This document shows, in pieces, positions 17,347 through 27,563 of a stretch of 64,000 bases of DNA (within the stretch, counting starts at the first letter, position 1; the number at the start of each line of letters is the position of its first letter). A model generated the notes under the pieces. That model did no database searches. It was given only the letters and a program-made list of their open reading frames with translations, and was not told the DNA's origin. The DNA comes from Cyclobacterium sp. 1_MG-2023 (GTDB lineage Bacteria; Bacteroidota; Bacteroidia; Cytophagales; Cyclobacteriaceae). A program made the position numbers and the translations under genes. Where the stretch lies: NCBI RefSeq assembly GCF_030546805.1, contig NZ_JAUOPC010000002.1, forward strand, positions 62,001 to 126,000, read 5' to 3'.

Positions 17347-17930
17347 AGTTTATAGATTCATTATTAGGAAATCTGTTTACCGGAAAAAGTAACCGGGCAG
17401 TCATTAGGGAGAATTTTACCCGCTCACAGCAGGAAGAGCAGGAGGTTTCCTTATGGTTGGAAGGGGAAGAAGGGACAGGAACCTTGAAAATGGTCTATGA
17501 TAATTACCATTTGAACCGGGCCGGAGTTAATAAACGTCCTGAAGTTCACCTGTTTCAATCTTCCTATGCCAATGGGTTTGCCGTGATATACAGTGATCCA
17601 TTTACAATGGAGAGCTTCCCTAAATTGTTTTTTGGTTTGGGGCAAAGGATGTTGGATTTGGGATACAGGAAAGTAAGCATGGACCGTAAAATTGATGAAG
17701 TAAATGATCAAGTAAGGACGACTGAAAAATTGTACTTTAAACCCTTAACTTCAGGGGAGGCCTTTTCAGGAAAAATTGATCAGCTATTTGGAAATGTAAG
17801 CTTAGAAAAGATATATTTAGACAATAAGCCCGACTATCTGAAAGTTCTGGTAACATTGTATTCCGACAGGCAATACCATGATGCCAAGCCTTTTGACCAG
17901 TTTATGGATAAATTATTCAAAGCAGATTAG
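17343..17930 (+). CDS. Conserved hypothetical protein coupled to recQ
   Basis: 195 residues, start overlapping the recQ stop (ATGA). It has no signal peptide or membrane segment. The composition is that of a soluble mixed alpha/beta protein with several aromatic positions (VYDNYHLNRAG, KLFFGLGQRMLDLGYRKVS). I do not recognise the family. Tight coupling to recQ and to the Nudix gene 3 bp downstream suggests a nucleotide or DNA maintenance context, but nothing in the sequence proves it. Confidence 0.6.
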   Translation: MKFIDSLLGNLFTGKSNRAVIRENFTRSQQEEQEVSLWLEGEEGTGTLKMVYDNYHLNRAGVNKRPEVHLFQSSYANGFAVIYSDPFTMESFPKLFFGLGQRMLDLGYRKVSMDRKIDEVNDQVRTTEKLYFKPLTSGEAFSGKIDQLFGNVSLEKIYLDNKPDYLKVLVTLYSDRQYHDAKPFDQFMDKLFKAD

Positions 17931-17933
17931 TAT

Positions 17934-18485
17934 ATGGACAGAGAAAATCTAAAGTGCTTGATTGAAAATTACAGGACACCATTTGAAGAGGAAAAAGCCA
18001 TGGTACCCGGGTTTTTGGAACTTCTAAATGATCCTGATGCTTTCAAAAGAGAAAGAAAAGCCGGGCATTTCACAGCCTCTGCATGGATTGTAAATAAAAG
18101 GCGTACACATGCGCTACTTACGCTCCACAGAAAACTTCAGCGTTGGCTCCAATTAGGGGGCCATGCAGATGGTAATGAAAACCTTTTGGAAGTAGCTTTA
18201 AAGGAAGCGCAGGAAGAAAGTGGTTTACAATCCATCCGATTGGTAGACAAATCTATCTTTGATTTGGATCGGCATGTGATTCCGGCAAATGATAAGGAAG
18301 AAAGACATTTTCATTATGATGTTAGGTTCTTAATAGAAGCAGAAATGGATGAGCCGCTGATCATAAGCCCGGAGAGCAAGGATCTTGCATGGGTGGGCTT
18401 TGACCTGACTGCAGAATTGGTTGGTTTCAATGATTCAGTATTGAGGATGTTGGAGAAAACCAGTAAATCTGAGATTCTATTGTAA
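17934..18485 (+). CDS. Nudix hydrolase
   Basis: 183 residues. The Nudix box runs from G76 to L98 (GHADGNENLLEVALKE then AQEESGL), with E91, E94 and E95 as metal ligands; lysine 90 replaces the usual arginine. These enzymes hydrolyse nucleoside diphosphates linked to another group. The substrate cannot be told from the sequence. It follows the hypothetical gene by 3 bp and probably closes the recQ operon. Confidence 0.88.
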   Translation: MDRENLKCLIENYRTPFEEEKAMVPGFLELLNDPDAFKRERKAGHFTASAWIVNKRRTHALLTLHRKLQRWLQLGGHADGNENLLEVALKEAQEESGLQSIRLVDKSIFDLDRHVIPANDKEERHFHYDVRFLIEAEMDEPLIISPESKDLAWVGFDLTAELVGFNDSVLRMLEKTSKSEILL

Positions 18486-18568
18486 GACTTTTCTTAGTAC
18501 TTGTTTTTTGTTCAAACCTTAAGTGGTTTGTGCATCAAGTATTCTTATCTTTGCAAAAAAATAATGAA

Positions 18569-19282
18569 ATGCGTAAAAATATATGGAGTAGCTTCATTGT
18601 TCTCTTTTTCCTGATTTCCTGCCAACCTTCTTCGGAGGAGCTGTTTGAAGCCGGGATAGTGGCTTTGGATGAACAGGATTTTGACACAGCAATTGGGCAT
18701 TTAAACAGACTGGTGGAAAATGACACTAGTCATGCTCCGGCGTGGAATGCCAGGGGGGTGATATTTTTCCAAACCGGTAAATGGGATGATGCCATTGATT
18801 CTTTTTCCAGATCCATTGAATTGGATGAAAACAACTATAAGCCCTTTTTTAATAGGGGAAATGTTTACATGGAAAAAGAGGAATATAAAAAGGCCTTGGT
18901 TGATTATAACCGGGCAAACGGCCTTGATTTTAATCAGGTAGATATCTATTACAACCGTGGTCTTGCCCTGTTGGGGCTTGAAATGTATGAAGATGCCTTG
19001 ATTGATTTTGACAAGGCGCTGCACGCAAATCCTGAACAACCACAGGTTTTATTCAACAAAGCAAAAGCCCATTTGGGTAATAATGACCCCTTAACTGCTA
19101 TCGCTACTTTAGAAGAGTTGACCAGAATAGATAAGCGAAATGGCGCTGCTTTTTACCTTTTGGGTGTAACGGAAATGAGTGCCCTGGGTAACAAAGATAA
19201 AGGCTGTGAGTATCTTCAAACGGCCTTGTCCTTGGGGTATACGCAAGCAAAAGATTGGATAGACGAATTTTGCGCGGAATAA
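18569..19282 (+). CDS. TPR-repeat lipoprotein
   Basis: About 237 residues. The ATG at 18569 is chosen because it gives a lipoprotein signal MRKNIWSSFIVLFFLISC with the cysteine at residue 18; a GTG 39 bp earlier would bury it. At least four tetratricopeptide repeats follow (for example PAWNARGVIFFQTGKWDDAI and FNRGNVYMEKEEYKKALVDY). It is probably an envelope-anchored scaffold. A -7-like TATCTTTG lies at 18546-18553. The stop overlaps the Sua5 start (TAATG). Confidence 0.85.
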   Translation: MRKNIWSSFIVLFFLISCQPSSEELFEAGIVALDEQDFDTAIGHLNRLVENDTSHAPAWNARGVIFFQTGKWDDAIDSFSRSIELDENNYKPFFNRGNVYMEKEEYKKALVDYNRANGLDFNQVDIYYNRGLALLGLEMYEDALIDFDKALHANPEQPQVLFNKAKAHLGNNDPLTAIATLEELTRIDKRNGAAFYLLGVTEMSALGNKDKGCEYLQTALSLGYTQAKDWIDEFCAE

Positions 19283-20244
19283 TGGCTGAGATTGGTAAAG
19301 ACATTGAAAAATCGGCAGCATTATTGTCCGACGGGCAATTGGTCGCTATTCCCACAGAGACGGTTTATGGATTGGCTGGAAATGCTTTAGATGAAAATGC
19401 AGTATTGCAGATTTTTAAAGCGAAAAATAGGCCGAAATTTGACCCTTTAATTGTCCATTTACCGGGCATTGATCAGGTGCATGCCTATGTTGAATTCATC
19501 CCGGATGAGTTAAAGGCCTTGGCGGAAGCTTTTTGGCCTGGACCCCTTACATTACTACTGCCAAAAAAAACCATTATTCCTGACTTGGTCACTAGTGGCT
19601 TGTCAAAGGTGGGCGTAAGGGTGCCCAACCATCCTTTGACGCGTAGTTTATTGGATTTGGTGGATTTCCCCTTGGCTGCTCCAAGTGCCAATCCTTTTGG
19701 TTATATCAGTCCTACTAGTGCCAGCCATGTAGCGAATCACCTCGGCGACAAGTTGTCCTATATTTTGGATGGAGGTTCTTGTGATGTTGGTTTGGAAAGC
19801 ACCATTGTAGGCATGGAGCAAGGTCAAGTGATTATTTACCGGCTTGGAGGGGTATCAGTAAATGATATAGAAAAGTTGGTAGGTAATGTATTGATTTTAC
19901 CTCAGTCAAGTAGCAATCCCCAATCACCGGGGATGTTAAAAAGCCATTATGCGCCAAGAAAGCCGATGGTTTTAGGGAATTTGGATGAGTTGATGCAACA
20001 ATACCATAATGACAAAGAAAATTTAGCTGTACTTTCTTTTAAACGGTTTTTTCCTGAAGTAAAGGCAGTAAATCAAGTAGTATTAAGTGAATCAGGTGAT
20101 TATGACGAAGCCGCAAGAAACCTGTTTTCCGCCATGCGTTCCTTGGATGATACCGCCGCTACAATAATTTTGGCTGAGGAATTACCGGAAATACATTTGG
20201 GTAAAGCGATAAATGATCGGTTAAGAAGGGCTGCTGCCAAATAA
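19282..20244 (+). CDS. L-threonylcarbamoyladenylate synthase (Sua5/YrdC family)
   Basis: 320 residues from the ATG at 19282. The YrdC domain begins [20 protein letters not shown] and includes [14 protein letters not shown], the substrate-binding surface. A C-terminal Sua5 domain is present after the linker [14 protein letters not shown]. The enzyme makes threonylcarbamoyl-AMP from threonine, bicarbonate and ATP for t6A37 of ANN-decoding tRNAs. It is full-length Sua5 type rather than short TsaC. Its start overlaps the TPR gene stop. Confidence 0.94.
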   Translation: MAEIGKDIEKSAALLSDGQLVAIPTETVYGLAGNALDENAVLQIFKAKNRPKFDPLIVHLPGIDQVHAYVEFIPDELKALAEAFWPGPLTLLLPKKTIIPDLVTSGLSKVGVRVPNHPLTRSLLDLVDFPLAAPSANPFGYISPTSASHVANHLGDKLSYILDGGSCDVGLESTIVGMEQGQVIIYRLGGVSVNDIEKLVGNVLILPQSSSNPQSPGMLKSHYAPRKPMVLGNLDELMQQYHNDKENLAVLSFKRFFPEVKAVNQVVLSESGDYDEAARNLFSAMRSLDDTAATIILAEELPEIHLGKAINDRLRRAAAK

Positions 20245-20250
20245 AATGTT

Positions 20251-20258
20251 TATTTTTG
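20251..20258 (+). promoter_or_regulatory. Candidate -7 element of pgk promoter
   Basis: TATTTTTG fits TAnnTTTG and lies 25 nt before the pgk ATG, leaving a leader of roughly 20 nt. No clear -33 TTG is seen. Confidence 0.4.
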
Positions 20259-20282
20259 ACGTATATATTAAACCTACAAAGC

Positions 20283-21482
20283 ATGAACAATCGAATTAAA
20301 ACAGTAGATAACGTTGATTTCAGTGGAAAAAAAGCACTTGTTAGGGTGGATTTTAACGTTCCTTTGGACGATCAACATACCATTACAGACAATACGAGAA
20401 TTGTATCTGCAGTCCCAACCATCAAAAAAATCCTTAATGATGGAGGATCAGTTGTGCTAATGTCTCACCTTGGAAGACCCAAATCTGGTCCTGAGGATAA
20501 GTTTTCCCTTAGGCACATTATCACTGAGTTGAACAAAGAACTTGAAGTATCGGTGAAATTTGCCAAAGATTGTATTGGCACAGAAGCGACTCAGTTGTCT
20601 ACAAGTCTTAATCCGGGAGAAGTTTTATTATTGGAAAACTTAAGGTTCCACAAAGAAGAGACAAAAGGAGACAAGGAGTTTGCAAGAAAATTAGCACAGC
20701 ATGGAGACATTTACGTAAATGATGCATTTGGTACGGCACATAGAGCACATGCCTCCACTGCAATTGTTGCTGAGTTTTTCAATGACAAAGTGGCCGGCTA
20801 TTTGATGCAGGCAGAACTTGAAAACGCAGAGAAAGTTTTGGGTTCTCCTGAAAGGCCATTTACAGCCATTATGGGAGGAGCAAAAATTTCCGATAAAATT
20901 TTGCTCATAGATAAATTGTTAGACAAGGTTGATAACTTGATCATTGGTGGTGGGATGTCTTATACCTTTGCCAAGGCTCAAGGTGGAACCATAGGCGATT
21001 CCTTGCTTGAAGCAGATAAGATGCCCCTTGCCCTGGAGCTTATAGAAAAGGCCAAGCAAAAGAATGTAAACCTTATTCTCCCTGATGATGCGGTTACCAG
21101 CACAGACTTTGCAAATGATGCAGAACAAAGTACAGCCAAAAAAGGACAAATTCCTGATGGTTGGATGGGATTGGATATTGGTCCGGATACAAGAGTGAAA
21201 TTTGCAAATATTTTAAAAGACTCTAAAACAATTCTTTGGAATGGTCCTATGGGTGTTTTTGAAATGAGTAGCTTTGAAAAAGGCACCAAAGCAGTAGCAG
21301 AAGCAGTTGTTGCAGCCACTGAAAATGGATCTTTTACCCTAATTGGTGGTGGAGATTCAGCTGCAGCTGTGAATAAGTTTGGCTTTGGAGAAAAAGTTTC
21401 CTTTGTATCTACAGGTGGAGGCGCATTGTTAGAGTTGATGGAAGGAAAAGTTTTACCGGGTGTAAAAGCTTTAGAGCCATAA
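20283..21482 (+). CDS. pgk: Phosphoglycerate kinase
   Basis: 399 residues from the ATG at 20283; an upstream in-frame start at 20256 lies inside the promoter region. Signature segments are [31 protein letters not shown] and the C-terminal nucleotide-binding [13 protein letters not shown]. It catalyses 1,3-bisphosphoglycerate + ADP to 3-phosphoglycerate + ATP in glycolysis. It is followed by a strong terminator and is probably monocistronic. Confidence 0.98.
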   Translation: MNNRIKTVDNVDFSGKKALVRVDFNVPLDDQHTITDNTRIVSAVPTIKKILNDGGSVVLMSHLGRPKSGPEDKFSLRHIITELNKELEVSVKFAKDCIGTEATQLSTSLNPGEVLLLENLRFHKEETKGDKEFARKLAQHGDIYVNDAFGTAHRAHASTAIVAEFFNDKVAGYLMQAELENAEKVLGSPERPFTAIMGGAKISDKILLIDKLLDKVDNLIIGGGMSYTFAKAQGGTIGDSLLEADKMPLALELIEKAKQKNVNLILPDDAVTSTDFANDAEQSTAKKGQIPDGWMGLDIGPDTRVKFANILKDSKTILWNGPMGVFEMSSFEKGTKAVAEAVVAATENGSFTLIGGGDSAAAVNKFGFGEKVSFVSTGGGALLELMEGKVLPGVKALEP

Positions 21483-21591
21483 AATTGGGTTATACTCAAC
21501 ACAACTAATTGCTTTAAAAGCAGGAGATGAAAGGAGCTTAGTTTTTTTATTAAACTTTCATTTCTGTGCTTCTTATATATGAATATTAGTC

Positions 21592-21627
21592 AGACACCGT
21601 TATCTTTATAACGGTGTCTGCTTTTTT
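21592..21627 (+). terminator. Rho-independent terminator of pgk
   Basis: AGACACCGTTAT (21592-21603) pairs perfectly with ATAACGGTGTCT (21608-21619) around a CTTT loop, followed by GCTTTTTT. The rest of the 318-bp gap to gldA shows no gene. Confidence 0.93.
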
Positions 21628-21800
21628 ACAAGCATTTTTATTGCTGAATCAAATTTAATTACCCATTGTTCGGTTAATAATTATTGGAGATAAGTGGATG
21701 CTAAAGGATGAGTATTTGATACTGTATTCACCCAATTAAAGAATTTTAGCCTAGAACAGTAGTGAAGGCCTCTACTTCCGGATTGATTTTCATTTGAACC

Positions 21801-22709
21801 ATGTCCATAGAAATTAATCATCTTTCAAAAAGTTTTGGGGAGCAAAAAGTGCTCAATGATATAAGCTTTCAAGCAAGCCCCGGTCAGGTTTTAGGTTTTT
21901 TGGGACCCAATGGTGCCGGCAAATCTACCACCATGAAAATCATTACCGGTTATTTACAAGCCGATGCAGGAGAAGCTTTGGTCAACGGGATTTCTGTTAA
22001 GAAGCACCCCATAGCTGTGAGTAAATTAATTGGTTACCTCCCGGAACACAATCCCTTGTATGATGAAATGTATATTCCTGAATTTTTATCCTTTATAGGA
22101 GGGCTTTACCAGATGAAGAAAAAGCATCGCCTGGAAAGGGTGGAAATGGTGATGGATCAGTGTGGTTTAACAGAAGAAAGGCACAAAAGAATAGGTAATT
22201 TGTCCAAAGGCTATAGGCAAAGGGTTGGGTTGGCGAAAAGCCTTGTCCACGACCCTGAAATTATCATCTTAGATGAGCCAACCACCGGATTGGACCCCAA
22301 CCAATTGGTTGAAATAAGGCAACTTATTAAAGCGATTAGCCAGGATAAAACGCTAGTTTTAAGTACGCATATCATGCAGGAAGTGGAGATATTATGCGAC
22401 AAAGTGGTGATAATAAAAAAGGGGAAAGTGGTAGCCCAAGATGCCCTGCAGAGCCTTAAAGCCAAAGCAGGAAAATCTATCGTTTTGTTGGAAACCGAAG
22501 AAAGCTTAGAAACCGAATGGCTTGATGGACTTTCCTACAGTAATGTAGAAATAAAACAGCCCGGACAAATGGCCTTCACTTGCAAGGATCCTAAAAAATT
22601 AAGAGCTGAGATTATTGAATTGGTTCAAAGTCGGGGGCTTAATCTGGTAAGCATTCGTCAGGAAGAGAAGAACCTGGAATCAGTTTTTCAAAGCTTAACT
22701 CAAAATTAG
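21801..22709 (+). CDS. gldA: GldA-type ABC transporter ATP-binding protein
   Basis: 302 residues with Walker A GPNGAGKST (35-43), signature LSKGYRQRVGLAKSL, Walker B IIILDEPTTGLDP and switch STHIMQEV. It is followed by the permease gldF (4 bp gap) and gldG, the same set known from gliding Bacteroidota, where the GldAFG ABC transporter is linked to gliding motility. The exported substrate is unknown. Motility in this organism is not proven by these genes alone. Confidence 0.9.
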   Translation: MSIEINHLSKSFGEQKVLNDISFQASPGQVLGFLGPNGAGKSTTMKIITGYLQADAGEALVNGISVKKHPIAVSKLIGYLPEHNPLYDEMYIPEFLSFIGGLYQMKKKHRLERVEMVMDQCGLTEERHKRIGNLSKGYRQRVGLAKSLVHDPEIIILDEPTTGLDPNQLVEIRQLIKAISQDKTLVLSTHIMQEVEILCDKVVIIKKGKVVAQDALQSLKAKAGKSIVLLETEESLETEWLDGLSYSNVEIKQPGQMAFTCKDPKKLRAEIIELVQSRGLNLVSIRQEEKNLESVFQSLTQN

Positions 22710-22713
22710 TAGT

Positions 22714-23436
22714 ATGCTAAGTCTGTTTAAAAAAGAGGTCAATGCTTTTTTTAGTAATTTATCTGCCTATCTAATTACTGCTGTTTTCTTGGTTTCATTG
22801 GGTTTGATTGTATGGGTGTTTCCTGGTACCAGTGTTTTAGACTATGGTTATGCAGATCTTGAACCTTTGTTTAGTTATACTCCATTTGTTTTTATATTTC
22901 TTCTGCCGGCAATTACGATGAGGATGGTAGCTGAGGAAAAAAAATCCGGAACTTGGGAGTTGTTAAAGACTTCCCCTTTGAAAAATTACCAGATAGTACT
23001 TGCCAAATACTTGGCTGCCTTAGTGCTTTTGTTTTTTTCTCTTATTCCTACCTTGGTTTACTATTTCAGTATTGTTCAGCTAGGTGATACCATTGGCAAT
23101 ATAGACAGTGCCGGATTTTTCGGTGCTTATATAGGATTGTTTTTGGTGGGTGCCTTATTTGCTGCTGTGGGTTTATTTAGTTCCTCCATTACTTCCAATC
23201 AAATTGTTTCTTTTGTGGTTGCCGTTTTCTTGTCTTTTCTCTTGTATGGAGGGATTGGTGCATTGGCCACCTTGAGCTCAGGAGATCAAGCATTATTGTT
23301 ACAAGGACTGGGGGCAGACTTTCATTATGAACAAATGGGAAGAGGGGTAATTGTCTCAGAAAACATTTATTATTTCATTGGAATGATACTTACCTTTTTG
23401 GTATGTTCCTGGGTTATGATCAATAAAGATGAATAG
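22714..23436 (+). CDS. gldF: GldF-type ABC transporter permease
   Basis: 240 residues with six predicted membrane helices and the ABC-2 coupling segment MVAEEKKSGTWELLKTSPL between helices 2 and 3. It is the membrane partner of GldA, 4 bp downstream of it, and overlaps gldG by 8 bp. Confidence 0.9.
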   Translation: MLSLFKKEVNAFFSNLSAYLITAVFLVSLGLIVWVFPGTSVLDYGYADLEPLFSYTPFVFIFLLPAITMRMVAEEKKSGTWELLKTSPLKNYQIVLAKYLAALVLLFFSLIPTLVYYFSIVQLGDTIGNIDSAGFFGAYIGLFLVGALFAAVGLFSSSITSNQIVSFVVAVFLSFLLYGGIGALATLSSGDQALLLQGLGADFHYEQMGRGVIVSENIYYFIGMILTFLVCSWVMINKDE

Positions 23437-25108
23437 AAAATACAGCGCTCTACTTTACGGAATCTTGGCCATATCATTGATTTGGTTTTTGGTCCTTAAT
23501 TTGGACAAATGGTGGTCTTTTAGACTCGATATGACCGAAGAGGGGAAGTACAGCATCGGGCAGGCCACCCTAGATGTACTGGAAGATATGGACGGACCAT
23601 TGGAGGTAGATATTTTGTTGATGGGAGACTTGCCTCCGGGAATGAAGCGATTTCAAAGGAATATTGAACAAATCCTGAAAACCTTCCGCTCCTATAGCCG
23701 GGAGGAAATTAGTATTAATTATGTGGATCCTTTAGCTGTTGCAGGGGATAGTAGTGAACAATATATTATCAAATTGGCAGATTATGGCATCAATCCCACC
23801 AATCTGCATTCCAACAGGAACGGGACACAAGCTACACAGCTGATTTTTCCGGGAATAGTATTGAGGTCTCCTACCAAAGAAACCGGCGTTTTGCTGCTGA
23901 AGGGAGAACTGGGCATGGGGCCTGAGGAAACCTTGAACTTGTCCATTGAAAATTTGGAGTTTGAAATTGGACAGGCGATTAAAAGGTTGTATGCCGTAAA
24001 TAAGCGCGCTATTGGAATAATAATAGGGCAAGGAGAAATGGAAGAGGATGAAGGGTATGGCATGGTGGAGGCTCTTAATGAGGATTTCGAAGTGTATAAA
24101 GTTCCTTTTGAGCAAGCCAAAAGTGTGGAGGATCTTTTGACATTTGAGGTTTTGATTGTGGCAGGTCCCAAAGTCGCCTATGGAGAAAGGGAAAAATATT
24201 TGTTGGACCAATTTCTAATGTATGGTGGCAATATTCTTTTCATGATGGACCAAATGACCATTAACCTTGAAGAAGCAGGAGGGAATGGAACGGTGGCCAT
24301 GCCTTTTGATTCCGGTATCGATGACCTGCTTTTTCGTTATGGGGTACGGATTAATAAGGATTTGATTAAGGATTTGAATTTTGGCTATTATCCGGTAGTT
24401 TCAGGTGAGTTTGGCAATCAACCTCAAATTGTTCCTTTGCCCTGGCCATTTTATGTGCAAGCTGGAAAAATGGCAAGCCATCCGATCACCAAAGGCTTAG
24501 ATTTGGTGCAGTTTCGCTTTGTTAGTAGCATTGATACCGTGAAAGCTGATCAGGTGAAGAAGACACCTTTAATTTTTTCCAGCAATTATAGCCGAAGGGA
24601 AAGTGCCCCTGTTAGGGTGGCTTTTAAAGACATGTCAAAAGAACCTGATATAAAATCATTCAATAGCGGAAGCCTTCCTTTGGTTTACCTTTTGGAAGGC
24701 AAGTTCACATCCTTTTTCAAAAACCGTTTTGTGCCGGATGAATTTGATGCAAGCAAAATTCTGCCTGAAAGCAATGGAGGTAAGATTTTGGTGGCCGGTG
24801 ATGCGGAAGTTTTTAAAAGCTGGGTAAAACCTCAAGATCAAATACCACTGCCTTTAGGAAACAATCCCTTCTCTGAAAAAAGCACGGCAAATAGGACCTT
24901 CTTGCAAAATACGGTGAATTATATGGTATACCCTGAGGGGATCATTGCCAGTAAAAATAAGGAGTTTGAAATCCGCCCACTGAACAAAGTGAAAATAAAA
25001 CAACAGCGATCCATGTGGCAGGTGATTAATGTGGTGCTGCCGGTGCTATTGGTGATTTTTATTGGTTGGCTCAAACAGTTTCTTAGGAAGAGAAAATATG
25101 TGAAATGA
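23429..25108 (+). CDS. gldG: GldG-type ABC transporter auxiliary protein
   Basis: 559 residues. One N-terminal membrane helix (about 8-25), a large extracytoplasmic GldG/ABC_transp_aux domain (MTEEGKYSIGQATLDVLEDM onward, with VAGPKVAYGEREKYLLDQFL), and a C-terminal membrane helix before a basic tail (LKQFLRKRKYVK). This is the third component of the Gld ABC transporter, overlapping gldF. Confidence 0.9.
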   Translation: MNRKYSALLYGILAISLIWFLVLNLDKWWSFRLDMTEEGKYSIGQATLDVLEDMDGPLEVDILLMGDLPPGMKRFQRNIEQILKTFRSYSREEISINYVDPLAVAGDSSEQYIIKLADYGINPTNLHSNRNGTQATQLIFPGIVLRSPTKETGVLLLKGELGMGPEETLNLSIENLEFEIGQAIKRLYAVNKRAIGIIIGQGEMEEDEGYGMVEALNEDFEVYKVPFEQAKSVEDLLTFEVLIVAGPKVAYGEREKYLLDQFLMYGGNILFMMDQMTINLEEAGGNGTVAMPFDSGIDDLLFRYGVRINKDLIKDLNFGYYPVVSGEFGNQPQIVPLPWPFYVQAGKMASHPITKGLDLVQFRFVSSIDTVKADQVKKTPLIFSSNYSRRESAPVRVAFKDMSKEPDIKSFNSGSLPLVYLLEGKFTSFFKNRFVPDEFDASKILPESNGGKILVAGDAEVFKSWVKPQDQIPLPLGNNPFSEKSTANRTFLQNTVNYMVYPEGIIASKNKEFEIRPLNKVKIKQQRSMWQVINVVLPVLLVIFIGWLKQFLRKRKYVK

Positions 25109-25342
25109 CGGGGTTTTTAAATTTGATTTAAAAAATCAAATTAATTTTATCCGATCAAATTAAAACCATATGAGGGCTTTTGTAATTTTATTTATAACTT
25201 TACCCTGTTAAATCCATCGGAATTTAAAATTGCGTCTCAATTGCTGAGAAGCATTGGCTAAAAAGGCTAAATTTTACGATACCGAGTAATAATTTGGATT
25301 TGCGATAATTTTTATTGTGACTGAATTAAAAAAAACAAACAT

Positions 25343-26467
25343 ATGAAATTTATTGTTTCTTCTTCTTCACTTTTGAAGCATCTCTCCGCAATAAATGGGG
25401 TGGTAACCACCAACCCCGTTGTGCCTATTTTAGAGAACTTCCTTTTCGAAATATTGGACAGCAAGCTTACGGTTACAGCTTCCGATTTGCAAACATCAAT
25501 GACTACGGAAATTGAGGTGGAGGCAAAGGAGGACGGTAATATTGCAGTTCCTGCGAAAATCCTGATTGAAACACTAAAAAATCTTCCCGAACAACCTGTA
25601 ACCTTTAGCATAGATAAGGAAACTTACAGTGTTGAAATCAGTTCAGACAACGGACGTTATAAATTGGCCGGTGAAAACGCTACGGATTTTCCTAGGATTC
25701 CTAGTGTGACCAATGCTTCCACTGTAGAGATGTCTACAGATGTTTTGAGTAGCGCCATTGCCAATACCATTTTTGCTACAAGTAATGATGAGTTGAGACC
25801 TGCAATGACCGGTGTGTTTATAAACCTAAGCAGTACCAATACTACTTTTGTAGCTACTGATGGGCATCGATTGATCCGTTATAGAAGGGTTGATATTGCT
25901 TCTCAGGAAGCTTCCAGTATAATTGTGCCAAGGAAAGCCCTCAATCTTTTGAAGTCTACCCTCCCGGCCGAAAATGTACCGGTGACCGTTGAGTTTAATA
26001 GTAGCAATGCCTATTTTAAGTTCAACAATATCAAAATGATTTGTAGGTTGATTGATGAGCGTTTCCCTGATTATGAAAATGTAATCCCTGCAGACAATAA
26101 CAATGACATGGTCATTAATAGGCAAGAATTTTTAGGATCATTAAAAAGAATTGCCATTTATGCCAATAAAACCACCCATCAGGTAAGGTTGAAATTGACA
26201 GGAAGTGAATTGCAAATTTCAGCCGAAGATCTTGACTTCTCCAATGAAGCAAATGAGAGATTATCTTGTGAGCATGAAGGAGAGGACATAGAGATAGGCT
26301 TTAACGCTAAGTTTTTAGTAGAAATGTTAAACAATATTTCAGCCAAGGAAGTGACCTTGAAATTTAGCGCTCCCAATAGAGCAGGCTTGATTTTACCTTC
26401 TGATCTTAATGAAAATGAAGATATCTTGATGCTTGTAATGCCGGTAATGTTGAGCAATTACGTTTAA
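25343..26467 (+). CDS. dnaN: DNA polymerase III beta sliding clamp
   Basis: 374 residues of the normal three-domain clamp. It has a typical start MKFIVSSSSLLKHLSAINGV, VATDGHRLIRYRR in the second domain and the C-terminal LVMPVMLSNYV, part of the partner-binding pocket. It tethers DNA polymerase III to DNA. It is monocistronic, with its own terminator. Confidence 0.97.
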   Translation: MKFIVSSSSLLKHLSAINGVVTTNPVVPILENFLFEILDSKLTVTASDLQTSMTTEIEVEAKEDGNIAVPAKILIETLKNLPEQPVTFSIDKETYSVEISSDNGRYKLAGENATDFPRIPSVTNASTVEMSTDVLSSAIANTIFATSNDELRPAMTGVFINLSSTNTTFVATDGHRLIRYRRVDIASQEASSIIVPRKALNLLKSTLPAENVPVTVEFNSSNAYFKFNNIKMICRLIDERFPDYENVIPADNNNDMVINRQEFLGSLKRIAIYANKTTHQVRLKLTGSELQISAEDLDFSNEANERLSCEHEGEDIEIGFNAKFLVEMLNNISAKEVTLKFSAPNRAGLILPSDLNENEDILMLVMPVMLSNYV

Positions 26468-26498
26468 AATATTAACCTTACATTCAAAATTTTTCATA

Positions 26499-26528
26499 AA
26501 AGCCCTGTTTTTCAGGGCTTTTTTTTAT
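26499..26528 (+). terminator. Rho-independent terminator of dnaN
   Basis: AAAGCCCTG (26499-26507) pairs with CAGGGCTTT (26513-26521), followed by an uninterrupted T tract. Confidence 0.92.
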
Positions 26529-26529
26529 C

Positions 26530-26999
26530 TAATTTATTTTTGATAGATCAGGGTTTTGTACTGTGTTTTCCTTTAAATGGATACCCTCTTGTAGGTGTTG
26601 ATATCGCTTCAAAATCAGTCACTTCGTTATTGTTTAGCAATTTTCTTTTGGTTGCAACCCTCCCTGAGAAAGTTAAAGTGAAGCATCAAGAACTCTATTA
26701 AATAATCCTACTTGAAATTTATCATCGGGGACTGTTTGACTTTTAACTTGCTGCTATTATGGAAAAGTCAACATCTGAATGTCGATGATATTTATTACGA
26801 CCAATTTATTGCTCTTCCCTTTTTAAATCATTTTTTAATAAAATATAGGCAATGGCAAACATCTTCAGTTTCTTTTGAACTGCCGAAATGAGAAGGGTTT
26901 CAATCGGTTTTCTACCTAAAAAAATATTTAAATCAAAGTTTAGCATGGAATTTGAATTATATCCCTAAAAAATTGACTAAAAATAAACCGATTGTGAAG
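26530..26999. other. Gene-free gap between dnaN and PfpI gene
   Basis: About 470 bp with no convincing gene. The only structure noted is a loose inverted repeat, TGACTTTT and AAAAGTCA, around 26729-26770. It probably holds the promoter of the downstream gene, but no clear TAnnTTTG element was found. Confidence 0.4.
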
Positions 27000-27563
27000 A
27001 TGAGTAAATTAAAAGGTAAAAAAATAGCTTTAATTACAGAGAAAGGATTTGAAGAGGTGGAATTTACTTCACCAAAATCAGCATTGGAGAACCAAGGAGC
27101 TATAGTGGAGGTGATTTCACCCAACGAAGGAACGATTAAGTCTTGGGATAAGGTGGACTGGGGCAAGGATTTCAAAGTGGATAAGACCTTGGAGGAAGCC
27201 AAGCCTGAAGATTATGACGCTGTATTGGTTCCGGGCGGAGTTTTGAATCCGGATAAGTTACGTACAAATGAAGATGCCGTGGCCTTTATCAAACATTTCT
27301 TCTCTCTGGGCAAACCGGTAGCTTCCATCTGTCATGGGCCTCAAGTGTTAATAGAAACCGGTGAGCTGGCAGGTAGGAAAATGACCTCTTTTCCTTCAAT
27401 AAAACAGGATATTATTAATGCCGGTGCGGAATGGTTTGATCAGGAATGTGTCTGTGATCAGGGACTGGTTACTTCAAGGTCACCAAAAGATCTTGAAGCT
27501 TTCAATCAAAAAATGGTAGAAGAAATAGCCGAAGGGAAGCATGAGTTTCAAAGTTCACATTGA
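27000..27563 (+). CDS. DJ-1/PfpI-family protein
   Basis: 187 residues from the ATG at 27000, which gives the usual start MSKLKGKKIALITEKGFEEV; an earlier ATG at 26952 would add an untypical tail. The nucleophile elbow ASICHGPQ contains C111 and H112. The YraA/YhbO-like subfamily acts as stress protein, deglycase or protease, and the exact reaction is disputed. The end overlaps the start of the M23 peptidase gene by 23 bp. Confidence 0.88.
   Translation: MSKLKGKKIALITEKGFEEVEFTSPKSALENQGAIVEVISPNEGTIKSWDKVDWGKDFKVDKTLEEAKPEDYDAVLVPGGVLNPDKLRTNEDAVAFIKHFFSLGKPVASICHGPQVLIETGELAGRKMTSFPSIKQDIINAGAEWFDQECVCDQGLVTSRSPKDLEAFNQKMVEEIAEGKHEFQSSH

Noticed and set aside
20978-21502. Long minus-strand frame opposite pgk
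   Set aside because: Complete shadow of the conserved pgk gene in another frame.
23732-24211. Minus-strand frames opposite gldG
   Set aside because: Shadows of gldG with no independent signal.
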